This document shows positions 1 through 11,114 of a DNA stretch of 64,000 nucleotides, piece by piece. The notes beneath the pieces are model-generated. The model saw only the letters and a list, made by a program, of their open reading frames with translations. It was not told where the DNA came from and ran no database searches. Every line of letters begins with the position of its first letter. Within the stretch, counting starts at the first letter, position 1. The position numbers were made by a program, and so were the translations under genes. The DNA is from Pyxicephalus adspersus (taxonomy: Eukaryota; Chordata; Amphibia; Anura; Pyxicephalidae): the NCBI RefSeq assembly GCF_032062135.1, contig NC_092859.1:41569518-41633517 (forward strand), written 5' to 3'.

Positions 1-26
1 CTCATGAGTTTAGTTCCACTTTATTT
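1..26. repeat. Terminus of a short inverted-repeat element (family G)
   Basis: Positions 9-24 read TTTAGTTCCACTTTA, the same end that closes the complete element at 36858-37060. Only one end lies inside the window, so orientation and size are unknown. Confidence 0.4.
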
Positions 27-357
27 CTCCATGCACATGCCACAAATCTTTTCCTCTGTTGCTGTCCAAAGAGGGAAAAGGATATTACGATGCTGTTAAG
101 ATCAACGTATTTTCTGTACTGTAAAAATGTTCTTAGCTTGAAAAATAAAAGCACATGAAGCAACCACATTAAAAGACTGGCAGGTTGCTATAACACATTT
201 TTGTTCTTGGATTTAGTTATCCTTTAATGCTGTTTGTTCCGCTTAGAGCAAAAGTTGACATTCTCTATGAATTTTATAAATACAGTGAATGATCCACCAG
301 CAAATGTTAAATGGTTTTAAAATACCAAATGTAAATGGTTTGTGACATATTTCCGGC

Positions 358-401
358 TTTATTAATATGACCCTTAACCTTTATGTTGAGACAGATTTAT
401 T
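358..401 (-). terminator. Candidate poly(A) signals of the receptor gene
   Basis: Two AATAAA hexamers read on the minus strand (396-401 and 358-363), about 250-290 bp beyond the receptor stop codon at 647-649. A third lies at 20-25, inside a repeat end. In AT-rich DNA such hexamers are common, so this is a position-based guess at the 3' UTR end. Confidence 0.3.
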
Positions 402-646
402 TCACTTTTACATTTAAAAAAAGTCTTATGTCATTTTGATATTTGATATGTCTTAAATATTGTAAGTTATATGAATTATTATATTCTTTTAACTTTTAAA
501 ATACTGTACCATTTTGGTAGGTATTACAAGTTTCCCATATTATATGCTATATACAAATACAGTGTAATACTTAAATGTGTACAGTACACGTATGTCAAAA
601 ATGTCCATCTTCCACTAAACAAAGAACTCCTTTCAACATGGACCAC

Positions 647-1798
647 CTAGACATGTGTTGGCTGCTGTCCATTTTCTCCAGCATGACGAAAACTCCCATG
701 ATACGTTGTGGCACGAAAGGTATAGGAGTGGCCTCTCAGTGACCCATCGACTTGACTAGTTTGTAATTTGTCCTTACAGCCAAAAAACAAGAGAAATCCA
801 TTTCTGTAGTTCTTATTCATCCATCCATAAAGGAGAGGGTTGGCAAAGGTAGAGCACATAGCAATGACATGGAAGATGGAATAGAGAAGCTTGTACTCCT
901 GGAAAACAAGGCCACATCCCAGGTCTATAGCCACCTGAAAGACATGGAATGGAAGCCAGAAGACTGCAAATACAACCACCATCATCACTAACATCTTAGT
1001 TGTGTTCTTTCTTCGTTGATGCGATTCATTTCTGGGTGTTGGGCTTATGTGATATTTCAGTTTTAGCCAGATCCTGATATAACAGTAACAGATTACCACC
1101 AAAGGCAGGACATATTGCAATAAAAGCATTGATATGCTATAAATGGCTGCATCTCTGCTGTTATTCGAGGGCCACTTTTCAGTACATACGGTTATTGTGA
1201 GATTGATGGTTGGTAATTCCTCGTATCTATACTCTCGGAAGATTGCAAGGGGAATAGCAAAGATGGAAGCTGTCACCCATGTAACAGTGATAATTAGAAA
1301 GCTAAACTTTTTAGAGATCCGACTACTGAGGTGGAAAACAATACACCAGTATCGATCCAAGGCTATGACCATTAAGGTGAGGGTGGAGACATTGACGCTC
1401 ATAGCCTGGGCATAAGGAAACAGATGACAGAGTACTAAGCCAAATTTCCACTCATCCATCAGCGTGTAGACCAGAGTGAATGGCAGGCACAAACTGTCCA
1501 CCATGAGATCCGCAACTGCTAAATTAGCTATAAAATAGTTTGTTACCGTCCTCATGTTTTTATATTTTACAATCATGTAAATGACCAAGGAATTGCCAAC
1601 AAGTCCTAAGAGAATGATTAAGGAATATGCTGTTATGAGAATCACCTGAACTCCCAGGATATTGGTGCTGTCCATCATGATGTTGCTCCCATGCAAAGAC
1701 TGTATGGGGTTAACTGTACTCTTTGAATGCCAGCTTTTTGAGACAAGCTTCTCTGTCATGTTGGTTTGCTTTAATGTTCCCATTTTTACCAAAAACAT
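647..1798 (-). CDS. npy7r: Neuropeptide Y receptor, Y2/Y7 subfamily, probably Y7
   Basis: A 383-residue, intact class A GPCR for NPY/PYY-family peptides, expected to be Gi/o-coupled at the plasma membrane. Seven hydrophobic segments run from about residue 49 to 325. Visible landmarks are a GNSLV motif (TM1, 69), LAVAD (TM2, 93), the TM3 cysteine 124 pairing with ECL2 Cys205, DRY at 148-150, the CTEKWP block at 205-210, FWLP at 280-283 (TM6), NPLLY at 320-324 (TM7) and a likely palmitoylated Cys341. N-glycosylation sequons are NMT at 13-15, NLT at 199-201 and NNS at 212-214. CTEKWP, LAIFREY and TTKML are typical of the Y2 group. Many positions differ from mammalian Y2 as I remember it (for example DRYW in place of DRHR), which favours Y7; Y2 is the alternative. 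Met1 has a modest context (G at -3, T at +4), whereas Met6 has A at -3 and G at +4. An in-frame TAG lies 9 bases upstream of Met1. Y7 is known from fish, frogs and birds and is absent from mammals. Confidence 0.93.
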   Translation of the reverse strand: MFLVKMGTLKQTNMTEKLVSKSWHSKSTVNPIQSLHGSNIMMDSTNILGVQVILITAYSLIILLGLVGNSLVIYMIVKYKNMRTVTNYFIANLAVADLMVDSLCLPFTLVYTLMDEWKFGLVLCHLFPYAQAMSVNVSTLTLMVIALDRYWCIVFHLSSRISKKFSFLIITVTWVTASIFAIPLAIFREYRYEELPTINLTITVCTEKWPSNNSRDAAIYSISMLLLQYVLPLVVICYCYIRIWLKLKYHISPTPRNESHQRRKNTTKMLVMMVVVFAVFWLPFHVFQVAIDLGCGLVFQEYKLLYSIFHVIAMCSTFANPLLYGWMNKNYRNGFLLFFGCKDKLQTSQVDGSLRGHSYTFRATTYHGSFRHAGENGQQPTHV

Positions 1799-1807
1799 CC
1801 CTTGGTT

Positions 1808-1830
1808 CTACAAATAAAGAAAATAAGTTA
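1808..1830 (-). other. Candidate 3' splice acceptor of a 5' UTR intron
   Basis: On the minus strand a T-rich tract ends in TTTGTAG (AG at 1809-1808), followed by nine bases and the receptor ATG. Y2-group receptor genes are known to carry a 5' UTR intron just before a single coding exon, so this fits. The upstream exon and promoter cannot be located by eye and may lie beyond this region. Confidence 0.5.
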
Positions 1831-2229
1831 TTGTTAAACAACATATGAAAACCAAACAGTATTACCTTTCATTTCTACAAGTTTAACGTTGCATCTACTA
1901 TGACAGCAAAACCTTTATTATTGTTTTTCACAGAAGTTTGGTTATAAATTGAACATCTAACCAAAGCTAACAAACAGCCATACAGATATGTCACAGACAT
2001 GATGTTGAATTATGTAGAAGTGGTTGCATGTATTAACTATATATGTTGGCATATTTGGTTACTGTTTAACTAGATTTTCTTGAACACCAATGTGGCATCT
2101 GATTCTTGTTAACAAGTTGATTTTATTTTAAAATACTCATCAAAATGATATCAAACATTAAAACATGTCTGACCTGCAGGCTAATTAGGAATTGAGGGTA
2201 ATCACTTTAGTGGGGAAACAGCAGTAGAA
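1831..2229. other. AT-rich non-coding stretch
   Basis: Upstream of the receptor exon, probably part of its 5' intron. I see no gene, repeat or motif that stands out. Confidence 0.4.
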
Positions 2230-2397
2230 ACCAAGAAGTTGAAGATACAAGGTTCTACTGGCCAGCAATCTAAGAGGCATTCTTCCCACTGACCACCACA
2301 CTAATGTACTGTGAGTTGTGGATATAGTAATTATAGCAGAGGTCCCCTGAAGCCCTGAAAGGGGTTCCCCCTATGTTAAAAAGGTTGAGAAACACTG
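2230..2397 (+). repeat. hAT-like MITE, family A, 3' part
   Basis: The right end is GGTTGAGAAACACTG, a hAT-style terminus. The interior phrases (CCTGAAAGGGGTTCCCC and similar) recur at 22.3, 22.6 and 34.6 kb. The left terminus is not recognisable here. Confidence 0.55.
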
Positions 2398-2459
2398 TGT
2401 TAAGGTCTCAAGGAACCAATTAAAAAAAATAAAATGTATAGAATTTGGTGCCCTTAGTA

Positions 2460-2700
2460 TTTTTGCTCTTAAAGGCCACTTTATTTACAAAATACTTTTT
2501 CATTTAGTAAAGTAATTTAGGGTCTCCCACTAACAAATGTTCACTGTGCAAGAAATGATTTACTAAGCTTAGTAAATAAGATGCAGGTCTGCTGACTTCA
2601 GCTATCCAATTAGGTGCAAACAAAAAGTATTTTTGTTTACATTTACTTGATCCCAATTGGATGTTCTTTGTAAAAATGAATTTTCATCAAATCAAATTCC
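2460..2700. repeat. Eroded foldback element with TTTAGTAAA/TTTACTAAG words
   Basis: Repeated words CATTTAGTAAAG, TTTACTAAGCTTAGTAAAT and TTTACTTGATCCC resemble the better preserved element at 22829-23096. No clean termini are visible. Confidence 0.3.
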
Positions 2701-2849
2701 CCGACCTGAGTTTTGAAAGTGAACTATTTAAACTTTAATTTATCAGTCATATTTTGTAGAGTGGGAAAATGGGGGATATTGAACATGTTTTATTGTTATC
2801 TGTGCTTTTCTGTTTTGGCAAAGAATATCTTCACATACTACTTGCTGTC

Positions 2850-2987
2850 CTGCTCTCTTCATTTCTCTCTTGCACACACTACCTGTTGCCATTCCATCCA
2901 TATTTATCTCCTGCATATGGTACCTGCTATCATACCATCTGCACTCCTCTCTTGCACATGCTACCTTCTGTCATATCCTCTACACTA
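2850..2987. repeat. Degenerate short tandem repeat, C/T-rich
   Basis: Three to four diverged units built on CTCTTGCACA-CTACCT(G/T)-TGCCAT. They create open frames that have no protein-like features. Confidence 0.3.
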
Positions 2988-3216
2988 GCATTCGCCAAAC
3001 GATGGTCCTCGGCTCTGGCCAGTGCGCCCCACAGCGGGGTTAGGAGAAAGACCCTGGGGAGGCGCACCGGCCAGAGCCACAGACCATGTCTCTCATATGG
3101 ATTGCAGGCTCCGGGCAGTGGGTGGGTTGTGTCCCTGGTGTTGTCCCACCCTGGGTAGTGGACAGGTTTTGGCATTATGGTGCCACTCTGGGGGAAGTGT
3201 CTTCCTGTTTGAGTGA
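2988..3216 (+). repeat. hAT-like non-autonomous element, family B
   Basis: It begins near CATTCGCCAAACGATGG, a decayed form of the CAGTGGTCGCCAACC terminus seen at 52369. It shares the CGGCCAGAGCC-CAGACCATGT core and the GCAGGCTCCGGGC block with copies at 5676 and 34860. The right terminus is lost. Confidence 0.6.
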
Positions 3217-5000
3217 CACCCTCATATAGCTAACACTTCAGCTCACAACATGCTTTCTTTCCTTTCTTTTTTACTACAGCCTTAATACCCTCTACAATTC
3301 TTTACATTCTCTCTACATGCACCTAAACATCACTCAAGCTTCACCATTTTTCTCACCATGTACATGTCCACTTTGTACACTAATATCAGTTCACTACATT
3401 ACTCACACTTTACAACTGATGCTATATATGTTTAATTCAGCCGCTCATATCATTCTCCCCTATCTGCACATGCGTGATCCTTAGCGCACAGGTTATCTAC
3501 ACTGCTCATGCATGATCCTTCACGCACACACTATCCATATTCTCCCATTAGGGGGCCAGTTCAAGGCGTCATCCACCTCCTATGCCCTAGAGCACATGCA
3601 CTGCCTCCATTATTATCCCTGGCACTTTCATGGCGGATATCGCATTGCGGCTCGATCTGCACATGCACCATCCTTCGTGTATGCGCAACCCATACTTCCG
3701 GACGCCAACCATCCCCTTCTTAAAGCGCCATACCCACAACTCTATTTTAGCTGCATTTTCCAATACAGCAGCATCATCTGGCAATATACTTTTCTCTTTC
3801 TTCATACATCCACAGGGTAAGACACCTCTATGCCATTCCACCTGTCCATGACTTGCAGCAACATTATACTTACCAACCCACTTTACTTTTCTCTCCAGCT
3901 AACAAGCTTACCACCTTTGATGCTCCTCATTTCTCCAACCATTTATATAATTCTTTCAGCGCATACAGAACTGTAAGTACTAACCCATATGCCTGCACCT
4001 ATGCTACTATATGTGATTAAAATGCAGTGTATTTCTATGAACCATTGTAGGTATGCACCCCACATGTGCAACCTGTTAACACCAGTTATACGATCTATAT
4101 GCATATTTGTGCAAACTATTGTCATAAACACTTATAGTGTTTAATTACCTACACACTAAATCCTATTTTATACATACCTTATGTCAACTAATTAGCTCTC
4201 ACTACTTCTCTCTATAGCATGTCAGATACATTACATCAGGCATGGCACTAACCTATGCCTAGCATCACTTTATTTCTACTATACCTATATCAATTATGAC
4301 AAAATTTAGTTCTAATAAACAGCCTAATATATGGATGCATATCTGCCTAAATATATTAGTGTGTTAATTTTACCCCACACAATATCTCTCATAATGGGTA
4401 ATAGTCAAAACTTCATTATTTTTTATTTTTCAACTAATGATTTACTTTGTTTATTCATTATTGTACTCTTTGGTCTATATTACTATTTCATTATTGGATA
4501 CAAATCACATTGTCAATTTAGATTTATAAATTTATGTTTTTGACTATCTACTACCAGTGATCGTACAATCACTTTATTACTATATTTGAATGTTGTATTG
4601 TTTAGCATATATGCATTATCTTTACATACACTAACTGTTTGTGATACCTAAAATCCCCTGAAGAAGCCAATAAGGGCAAAATGCGTCGGGCAGTTTTACT
4701 CAAGCATTCCAAGTCATAGGATCATCATTGCAGAGAGCATCAGTCCCCCTTCCATTCTATCCTTCCACCTTCTGTGTGGAAGACTGGGACAATTTCGCCT
4801 GTAATTCTTCTATTATGATTACATTTTCAATGTTATATATTGTATGTTATATGACTCAAATATATTATACCCACAATATACATGTATATTATGCCAAAAA
4901 AACCCTGCCTTCTCTCGTTTTGTTATATTGGGGTTGGCAACACCAAAGATCTCTTTAAATAATGCTTGGTAATTCGCACGTCTATCAAATACTCTTGCAC
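3217..5000. repeat. Unclassified long repeat-like region
   Basis: C/T-rich low-complexity DNA with recurring words such as GCACATGCGTGATCCTT and CATGCATGATCCTTCACGC (3466-3525). Towards its end it contains CTGAAGAAGCC-GGGC-AAAATGCG (4658-4687), a motif that recurs in better form at 49153. No protein domain is visible in any frame. It may derive from a retroelement but I cannot assign a family. Confidence 0.3.
4658..4687 (+). other. CTGAAGA-hairpin-AAAATGCG motif (degenerate copy)
   Basis: CTGAAGA, then a short GCC/GGC hairpin, then AAAATGCG. It is the weakest of three copies of a motif described at 49153-49182. The G of the expected GAAAC is replaced by A. Confidence 0.35.
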
Positions 5001-5675
5001 ATACTCCATGCAGTATTTTCACATTCAGCATTTTTATAAAGAAGTAAAGCTTCAATCTTTTTAACTTCGGCTCTCTACTTTTTTACTAGGAGTTTCAAAC
5101 AGCAATAGACAGATTTTATATAAATGGTAAGAAGATATAAAACAGTTCCTAAACTTGCAAACTTTATAACTTTAAAAAATAATAAAGAACTGAACTGACC
5201 CTAAACCCTTCCATTTTCTATTGATTTTCCATTTGCAATGTATAGCCGGGTACCCTACATTGCACTAATCAAAGCAGCCACCTAAGTAAAGATGTCTAAA
5301 GAATTCTGTCAGTATTCAGTCTAGTAGTTGTATTCATTTTGTATGCTTCCCCTTCCTCTGGTCTATTCTGGTAGTGTTTATTTTATTTTTGCTATTACTG
5401 CCTCTGTCCCCTCCATACCTTTTCTCATGTATTCTCTGTCTGTCACTTTTTAGGTGTCTACACTCAATCAACAAGTCCTAGTGTAATATTTATGTGTTGT
5501 TTGTTCTTATTTCCAAACATTCTTGTTTTGCAACTGATATATCTTTATGATGGATTTTGGCACTGCTAGTACCTCTACCTTGATAAAGATGAGAGCTTCT
5601 GCACAACTATCTCTATCTCTAATGGTTTGCAGTGATACAAAACTTCATTCTAGTTACTGTGTTTGCACTCCACCA
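5001..5675. other. Intergenic, nothing recognised
   Basis: AT-rich sequence without protein-like frames or clear repeat structure. Confidence 0.4.
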
Positions 5676-5962
5676 GATGGGGCACGGTACGTGTTCGCCC
5701 CACTACACCCCTGCTTGTGTCACTCAATGTGGAAGACACTTTCCCCAGAGTGACGTCATGATACCAGACCCCGGCCACTCTCCCATCGCAGGTCTGAGCA
5801 TGCGATGGGGGAGTGGGCGGGTTGTATTTAGAGAGACAACCTGCCACCGCCCGGAGCCTGCGATCAGTACAGGGGACATGGTCCAAGGCTCTGGCCAGTG
5901 TGCCCTCCAGCGGGGTCTTTATCCTCACTTCGCAGAGGGGGGGGGCGAAACGGCCAAGCGTG
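5676..5962 (-). repeat. hAT-like non-autonomous element, family B, reverse copy
   Basis: Reverse complement of the family at 52369-52615. The shared order is a CCAGAGCC-GACCATGTC core, a GCAGGCTCCGGGC block, the GCTCAGACCTGCGATGGGAG segment and a TATCATGACGTCAC segment. The termini are degraded. GC content is well above the flanks. Confidence 0.6.
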
Positions 5963-7169
5963 CCCACTCCCCAAAAAAGTGAGTGCATGGAATTCCCACC
6001 CCTACCCGCCCAACTACATCCTTGGTCATCCCTGAACTCAACACCACCCCCTGCGTTGTATCTCTGTTTTTTGATCCCCAGACACCTATCCAAGGAAATA
6101 TACTATGGTTTTTTAGCTTGGTTCCTCAAATGATTAAAAGCCTCAGATATATCCTAATGCACAAAACAAAGATCCAGGAAATAAATGTGTAAAGACATCG
6201 TCACTTTTCACTCTAAATCACCTAAGGTTAGCTGCCAGAGGCAACAATCTCACATTGCAGGTACTATACCTATCTGTAGGCATCAGAGTGCCTTGGTACG
6301 CCAGGACATGCACTGCTGCTTTTCAGGACGAATACAAGATAAAAAGTTAGATGTTCAGAGTACTACTTAGACACAAACTTCTTCCCAATAACATAGTAAG
6401 TCCTCAACTTTAAATATCCACTTTAATATCATTTCATTAAGTGTGATGAAACTCTAGAGCTGTTTAGGCTGTTCTGCAATTTTTCTAATTTTCACATTTA
6501 ATAGATCTGTGGACTAGGTGCTATTTTAGCTTTGAGCTATTAGGAGATATCAACGGTAGGAGATTGACCCATATATCTCATGGGGAAAGTAAAACCTTAG
6601 CCTTCTGGCTAAATATGCATTATTAAACCTATCTTCAAACATTAAAACCACCTGCCTATTTGTGTAGTTCTCTTTGTTCCACCAAAGCAGCTGTGTCCTA
6701 ACATAGATATATATTCTATAACACCTCTAAAGGTATTCTGCGGTATCTGGCACCAAAATATTAGCACCAGAAGTCACAATACTCTGCCCCCCCCCATGAG
6801 CTTTATTAGTAAGGACCCTGTATCCAATTCACCAATTGTCCTTCCTTGGTCTTATTTAGGTAGCAGCTAACCACCGCATTTCAGAAAAAACCCACATGAC
6901 TTGCTGCTTGGACATGCTTTGACTGAGATTTAACAATCTGCCTGTCAAAGTTGCTCAGATTATTATACCTATATATGTCTGCTTCTACATCACTTCACAT
7001 CACATATATACTGTATATATACTGTCCATTATATTTCACCTTTTGCCGGGTGCCATTGCAACATAATAATCAATCAATGGCATTTACTTACCAGTGTAGT
7101 TTAACATATGGGATTGGCTAAGTGTAAAATAATATTGGTCCAATATCGAATTACAATAGATCCATCAGC
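5963..7169. other. Intergenic, nothing recognised
   Basis: Mixed AT-rich DNA with a C-run at 6787-6794 and a small TATATACTGTATATATACTG palindromic stretch near 7005-7025. No gene seen. Confidence 0.4.
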
Positions 7170-7172
7170 TTA

Positions 7173-7596
7173 AGGTGCGTACACACTTCCAATTTTTATC
7201 GTTCAAAACGAACGACGAACGATCGATTGGGCAAAAAACGTTCGTAAAAAAAGTAACCAACGACGCCGACGAACGAGGAAAGTCGTTGGAAACGAACGAC
7301 CGGACCGGCGGATCGGATTGGACGACGATCGTTGACCATCGTTCGTGTGTACGGTCGTTCGTTGATCGTCCATGGTCTGAGCATGCGTAATGAACGAACG
7401 TTCGTTCACTTTCCTGTCGTGCACATAGTTCCTCTATCGTTCAAACGATCGTATCTATTGTGTGTACAATATCTACGAACGATCGTGTCGTTATCTGTAT
7501 GTACAGGATCGGTGCTATACGATCGTTCGTAGATATCGTGCAGGATCGTTCGTCGTTCGTTTTCCAACGATAATAATTGGAAGTGTGTACGTAGCT
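7173..7596. repeat. Harbinger-like MITE, family C, complete
   Basis: Terminal inverted repeats begin AGGTGCGTACACACTTCC on the left and AGCTACGTACACACTTCC on the right when read inward. They are flanked by TTA at 7170-7172 and 7597-7599, the target duplication typical of PIF/Harbinger. The interior is crowded with CGATCGTT, AACGA and ACGATCG words and is very CpG-rich compared with its surroundings. No transposase frame exists. A partial copy is at 20904. Confidence 0.75.
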
Positions 7597-7599
7597 TTA

Positions 7600-9616
7600 G
7601 TCAAACTGCACAATCTGTACTTCTTCTCATTGGGATCAGATTCCTTACTACTGTCCAACTTCCCATGTGGCTCCCAGTGTTTGCAGATTTGACAATTGGC
7701 GGCAAGAAAAACAAACATTTGGGTTGCTCTGCTCACAGTTTGGTTCTAGTTGTTTAGACTTTGTAGAAGACTTTCAACTGAAAGACAGCAGGGCAGCAGT
7801 TTGGCATCTTTTATTATACAATTACCCCCCCACTCGCACACACACACACACACCTTATACCTTTTTTATGAAGCCACAGCGCCTCTCCTACAGTGGTCAT
7901 GGCTATGGTCCCTACTTCACATCACATAGTCTGTTTCTGCTATAGTAGAGGGCTGTTACCTAAGCAATCTCTTTTACCCATCTTTCCGCATCATCTGTTA
8001 CTATTGCTCCCCTCCTTCATTGTCTGTTAGCTCTTGTTTGTCTAATATTTATCCTGCCTTTGATGCAGACATACCACAACCCTACCCTCTCTAACCTCTT
8101 GTTTCTGAGCCTCCGCCATTGTCCTGTAGAGCACTCCCATGGCCCTTACCTTTTATCTTAAAAACTACCTAACTGCCAGGTCACAACCAAAACTTCCCTC
8201 CCTCAGTCTTTAGCCTACCTTCATGTATGTTATGTCATCCACACCCATCTCATTTTTAAAGTTTTAAACCAATCTTCCTACACTGAGAAGTCCATCTATT
8301 AACCTTATGTTTGTACATTTTTCCATTTTGTCCACTGAGCCACAGACAGAGGTGTGGGCATTGGTAGACATAGAACCTGGTACAAGGACTAGGAACAATT
8401 TCTAGTATTTTTCTGAACAACTTTTAAAAGGATAAAACATTAAAAATAATGAATGTAATAGAGTGTATGTTCTGATTATTAAAGGACAGCAGTTTTACCT
8501 ACTCTTTTTGTTTTGGGTGGATGACAGCATGGTGAACCATCAATTGGCATCACATTTGTCTAGAGTTGTCAACAACAAGCAACATTGTATCAGGGAATCC
8601 AGTTCCACCCAGCTACCAGTAACACTGCATTAAAAATTATAGTGTTGGCTTACACTTTAGTTTTTTGATAATCTCTCAACTATTTATCTTAGAATTCTAT
8701 AAACTATGAAACATTGAACAAATAGCACCACTTATTCACCACCTATGCATTTCTCAAAAATCTCCTACAGTTATTCTACAAATAGACATTCAGCTACTCT
8801 GGATTAATGATTTTGCTCTGTACTAAGCCGTCTCTATACAACATGCTGAACTTCAGGTCACTTTCAATGGCAGAAATAACTAGACTATTATCTGCCACCA
8901 ATAGTCTTTTGTTTAACTAGCATTATCGCCAAGATCTTTAATTATAGAGGGGAAATGGAAAAAGGGTCTTCACACAGCTAAGGATTAAAACTATCATTGG
9001 CTTTCCTGACACATAACAGAAATATCTGTAAATTTTTTTACGATTGTATTTTAATGCTACTGGAAACATATTTTACTGTTGTATTTTGTCAAGATGTTGT
9101 TGTTATTTATTTTACCCATGTTTATTACTTTAGAATTACTGTTGTGCTATTTCTAGATTGTACTAGAATGACAATTGCTAGATACATTAGATGGTTCATA
9201 ATAATAAGAAGTCTTTGCTTACCTTCTAGGCCCCTTTTATTGAAGCATATGCAAATGACATATGCAAACACACTGATTATCCTGTTTGCTCTACTGATTA
9301 AATCATTATCAATGGCGCATCAACTTGGCTACTGTTATAAAAGCATTTTCTGATGATTGTCTGTCACATTGAATCTCCTAGTTTTGCAATAATAAAGCCA
9401 CAGCAACCTATTTAAGCAGGCTTCACATTCATGCACACATTCAGGGATCTATATATTTTCTCCCCTCTTATGCTTTTGTTACTTGGTAACTTTTTGCGTT
9501 CTAGGTGGTTTAAGTTGGTTGGGGCACACAAAAAGTATTGCCATGTCCCACCTTCACTAGCAGCCAATATACCATGTTTTTCTAATGTTATATCAATATA
9601 TGTGTATGAAGAAGAG
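7600..9616. other. Intergenic; contains one CA microsatellite
   Basis: A (CA)n tract of about 16 bp lies at 7837-7852 after a C-run. The rest is AT-rich with no protein-like frames and no clear repeats. Confidence 0.4.
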
Positions 9617-9882
9617 AAGTGTATATACTTGAGTATAAGCCAAATTAATATATATAAACTGGAGCAATGTAATTTTTAAATAATACCTTGTTGATGTGCT
9701 TTTTCGTGTCAACTTTTGTCTTTTTTTTTTTTTTTTTTTACTGCCTTGAATGTTAGCAATGACAGCAATTTTTTACCTTAGGTTTATACTTGAATCAATG
9801 TACTTTTCCTGTTTCTTTTCTAGGTAAAAGTAGGTGCTTCGGTTTATATTGAAATTGGTTTATATTCCAGTATATGCAGTAT
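9617..9882. repeat. Inverted-repeat element with ACTTGAGTATAAGCC ends
   Basis: The left end is TATATACTTGAGTATAAGCC. The right end, reversed, is ACTGCATATACTGGAATATAAACC-like, a decayed match. A 19-20 bp poly-T lies inside (9721-9739). The ends recall the TATAAG-rich termini of the element at 52820 and may belong to a related superfamily. Confidence 0.45.
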
Positions 9883-11114
9883 CCTACTTCAAGAAGATAT
9901 TTTTGAGGTTTTTAATAAACCATAATGATCTGGCTCAAAAGTGCAGACCTGAAGCAAACAAAAAAGCAAACATAAAGGGATCCATAAAAAAATAAAGTGA
10001 TCTGCTGGTATAAAATTCTTTTTAGACTGTGTTTTCCACTGTACTCAATAGTTCCTCCTGCCAACCATCACATAGCTTCGGAAAACAGCAATCATATGAA
10101 GGTGAACCAAAGGAGCCAATGAGCTAAATCAGGGACACAAAAAATCATTGTTGGTGTTGTTTCTAAACAGACTTCAGGCGATTAATTTTCACCAATAAAG
10201 TGGCTTTCAGTGGTGTAAGCAGCAGAAGTAGGTATTTACACTTTTCTTTCCAAGCAAGTTATACCATTTGTGGCAGGACTAAAGACATTAAAAAATTTAC
10301 ACAAAGTTAACAGGCTTTCATATAGGCTATTTTGGATATTTGGAGCTGCAGGCACCGTGGAACAATTCATCCTGAAATATTACAATTAAAGGGCTAGTGT
10401 TTGTTAAAGTCACCTTTTATTGCCTCCTGTTCCCAACGCTTTGAGTTATTAACATTCTTATCTAAATGTGAATACAGAATGTACTCTTGGGAACTATAGC
10501 TACTTCAAGCTTGACCTGAACACATTCAGTGCTTCTGCTGTAAATCTTCGAAGTGGAAGTTTGATCTGCTTATATTTTGTCTTCCCTGGTAAGTTCTTTC
10601 TCCCTTCATCAACTTTATAATGAAATTCAATAAATTATTTTAATCTTCACTACATGCCATAAGGCCCTAGTTGAGTGACATTGTTTACCCAGACAACAAT
10701 CCTCCAGTCTAGCGCTGTACTTCTCACCCATTGACATAGTTCAGCCTCAGGTGGCTAGTAGCACTTGGTTGCCTCCACTACTTGGGTACACAAAGGATGG
10801 CATTTGACAAAAGGATGGAAAAAATATTGACATGGGACTACAAAGTCAGGACTGAGTTGAATGGAAGACAGAGTTAATGAGAAGGTTTATTTGAGTAGTT
10901 GACACTAGAGACATGGAACATTTCTCATTTTGACATCTTTTAACAGAAATTTCTAAACCATCTGACAGCAGTATTGCTAATCCATGTCATAAGATATTAG
11001 TATTTGTTGAGGCTGTCCTCACAGTCCTTAATGAAATGAATCAATACATAACGTGCAAATTACTGTTACCTTGTCAAACCAATTGTTTTTATAGTATACT
11101 ATATGAAAATACAG
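9883..11114. other. Intergenic, nothing recognised
   Basis: Fairly high-complexity sequence between about 10040 and 10620, but with no open frame or motif that supports a gene. Confidence 0.35.

Noticed and set aside
1143..1415. Open frame on the plus strand inside the receptor
   Set aside because: It is the antisense shadow of the GPCR coding exon and has no features of its own.
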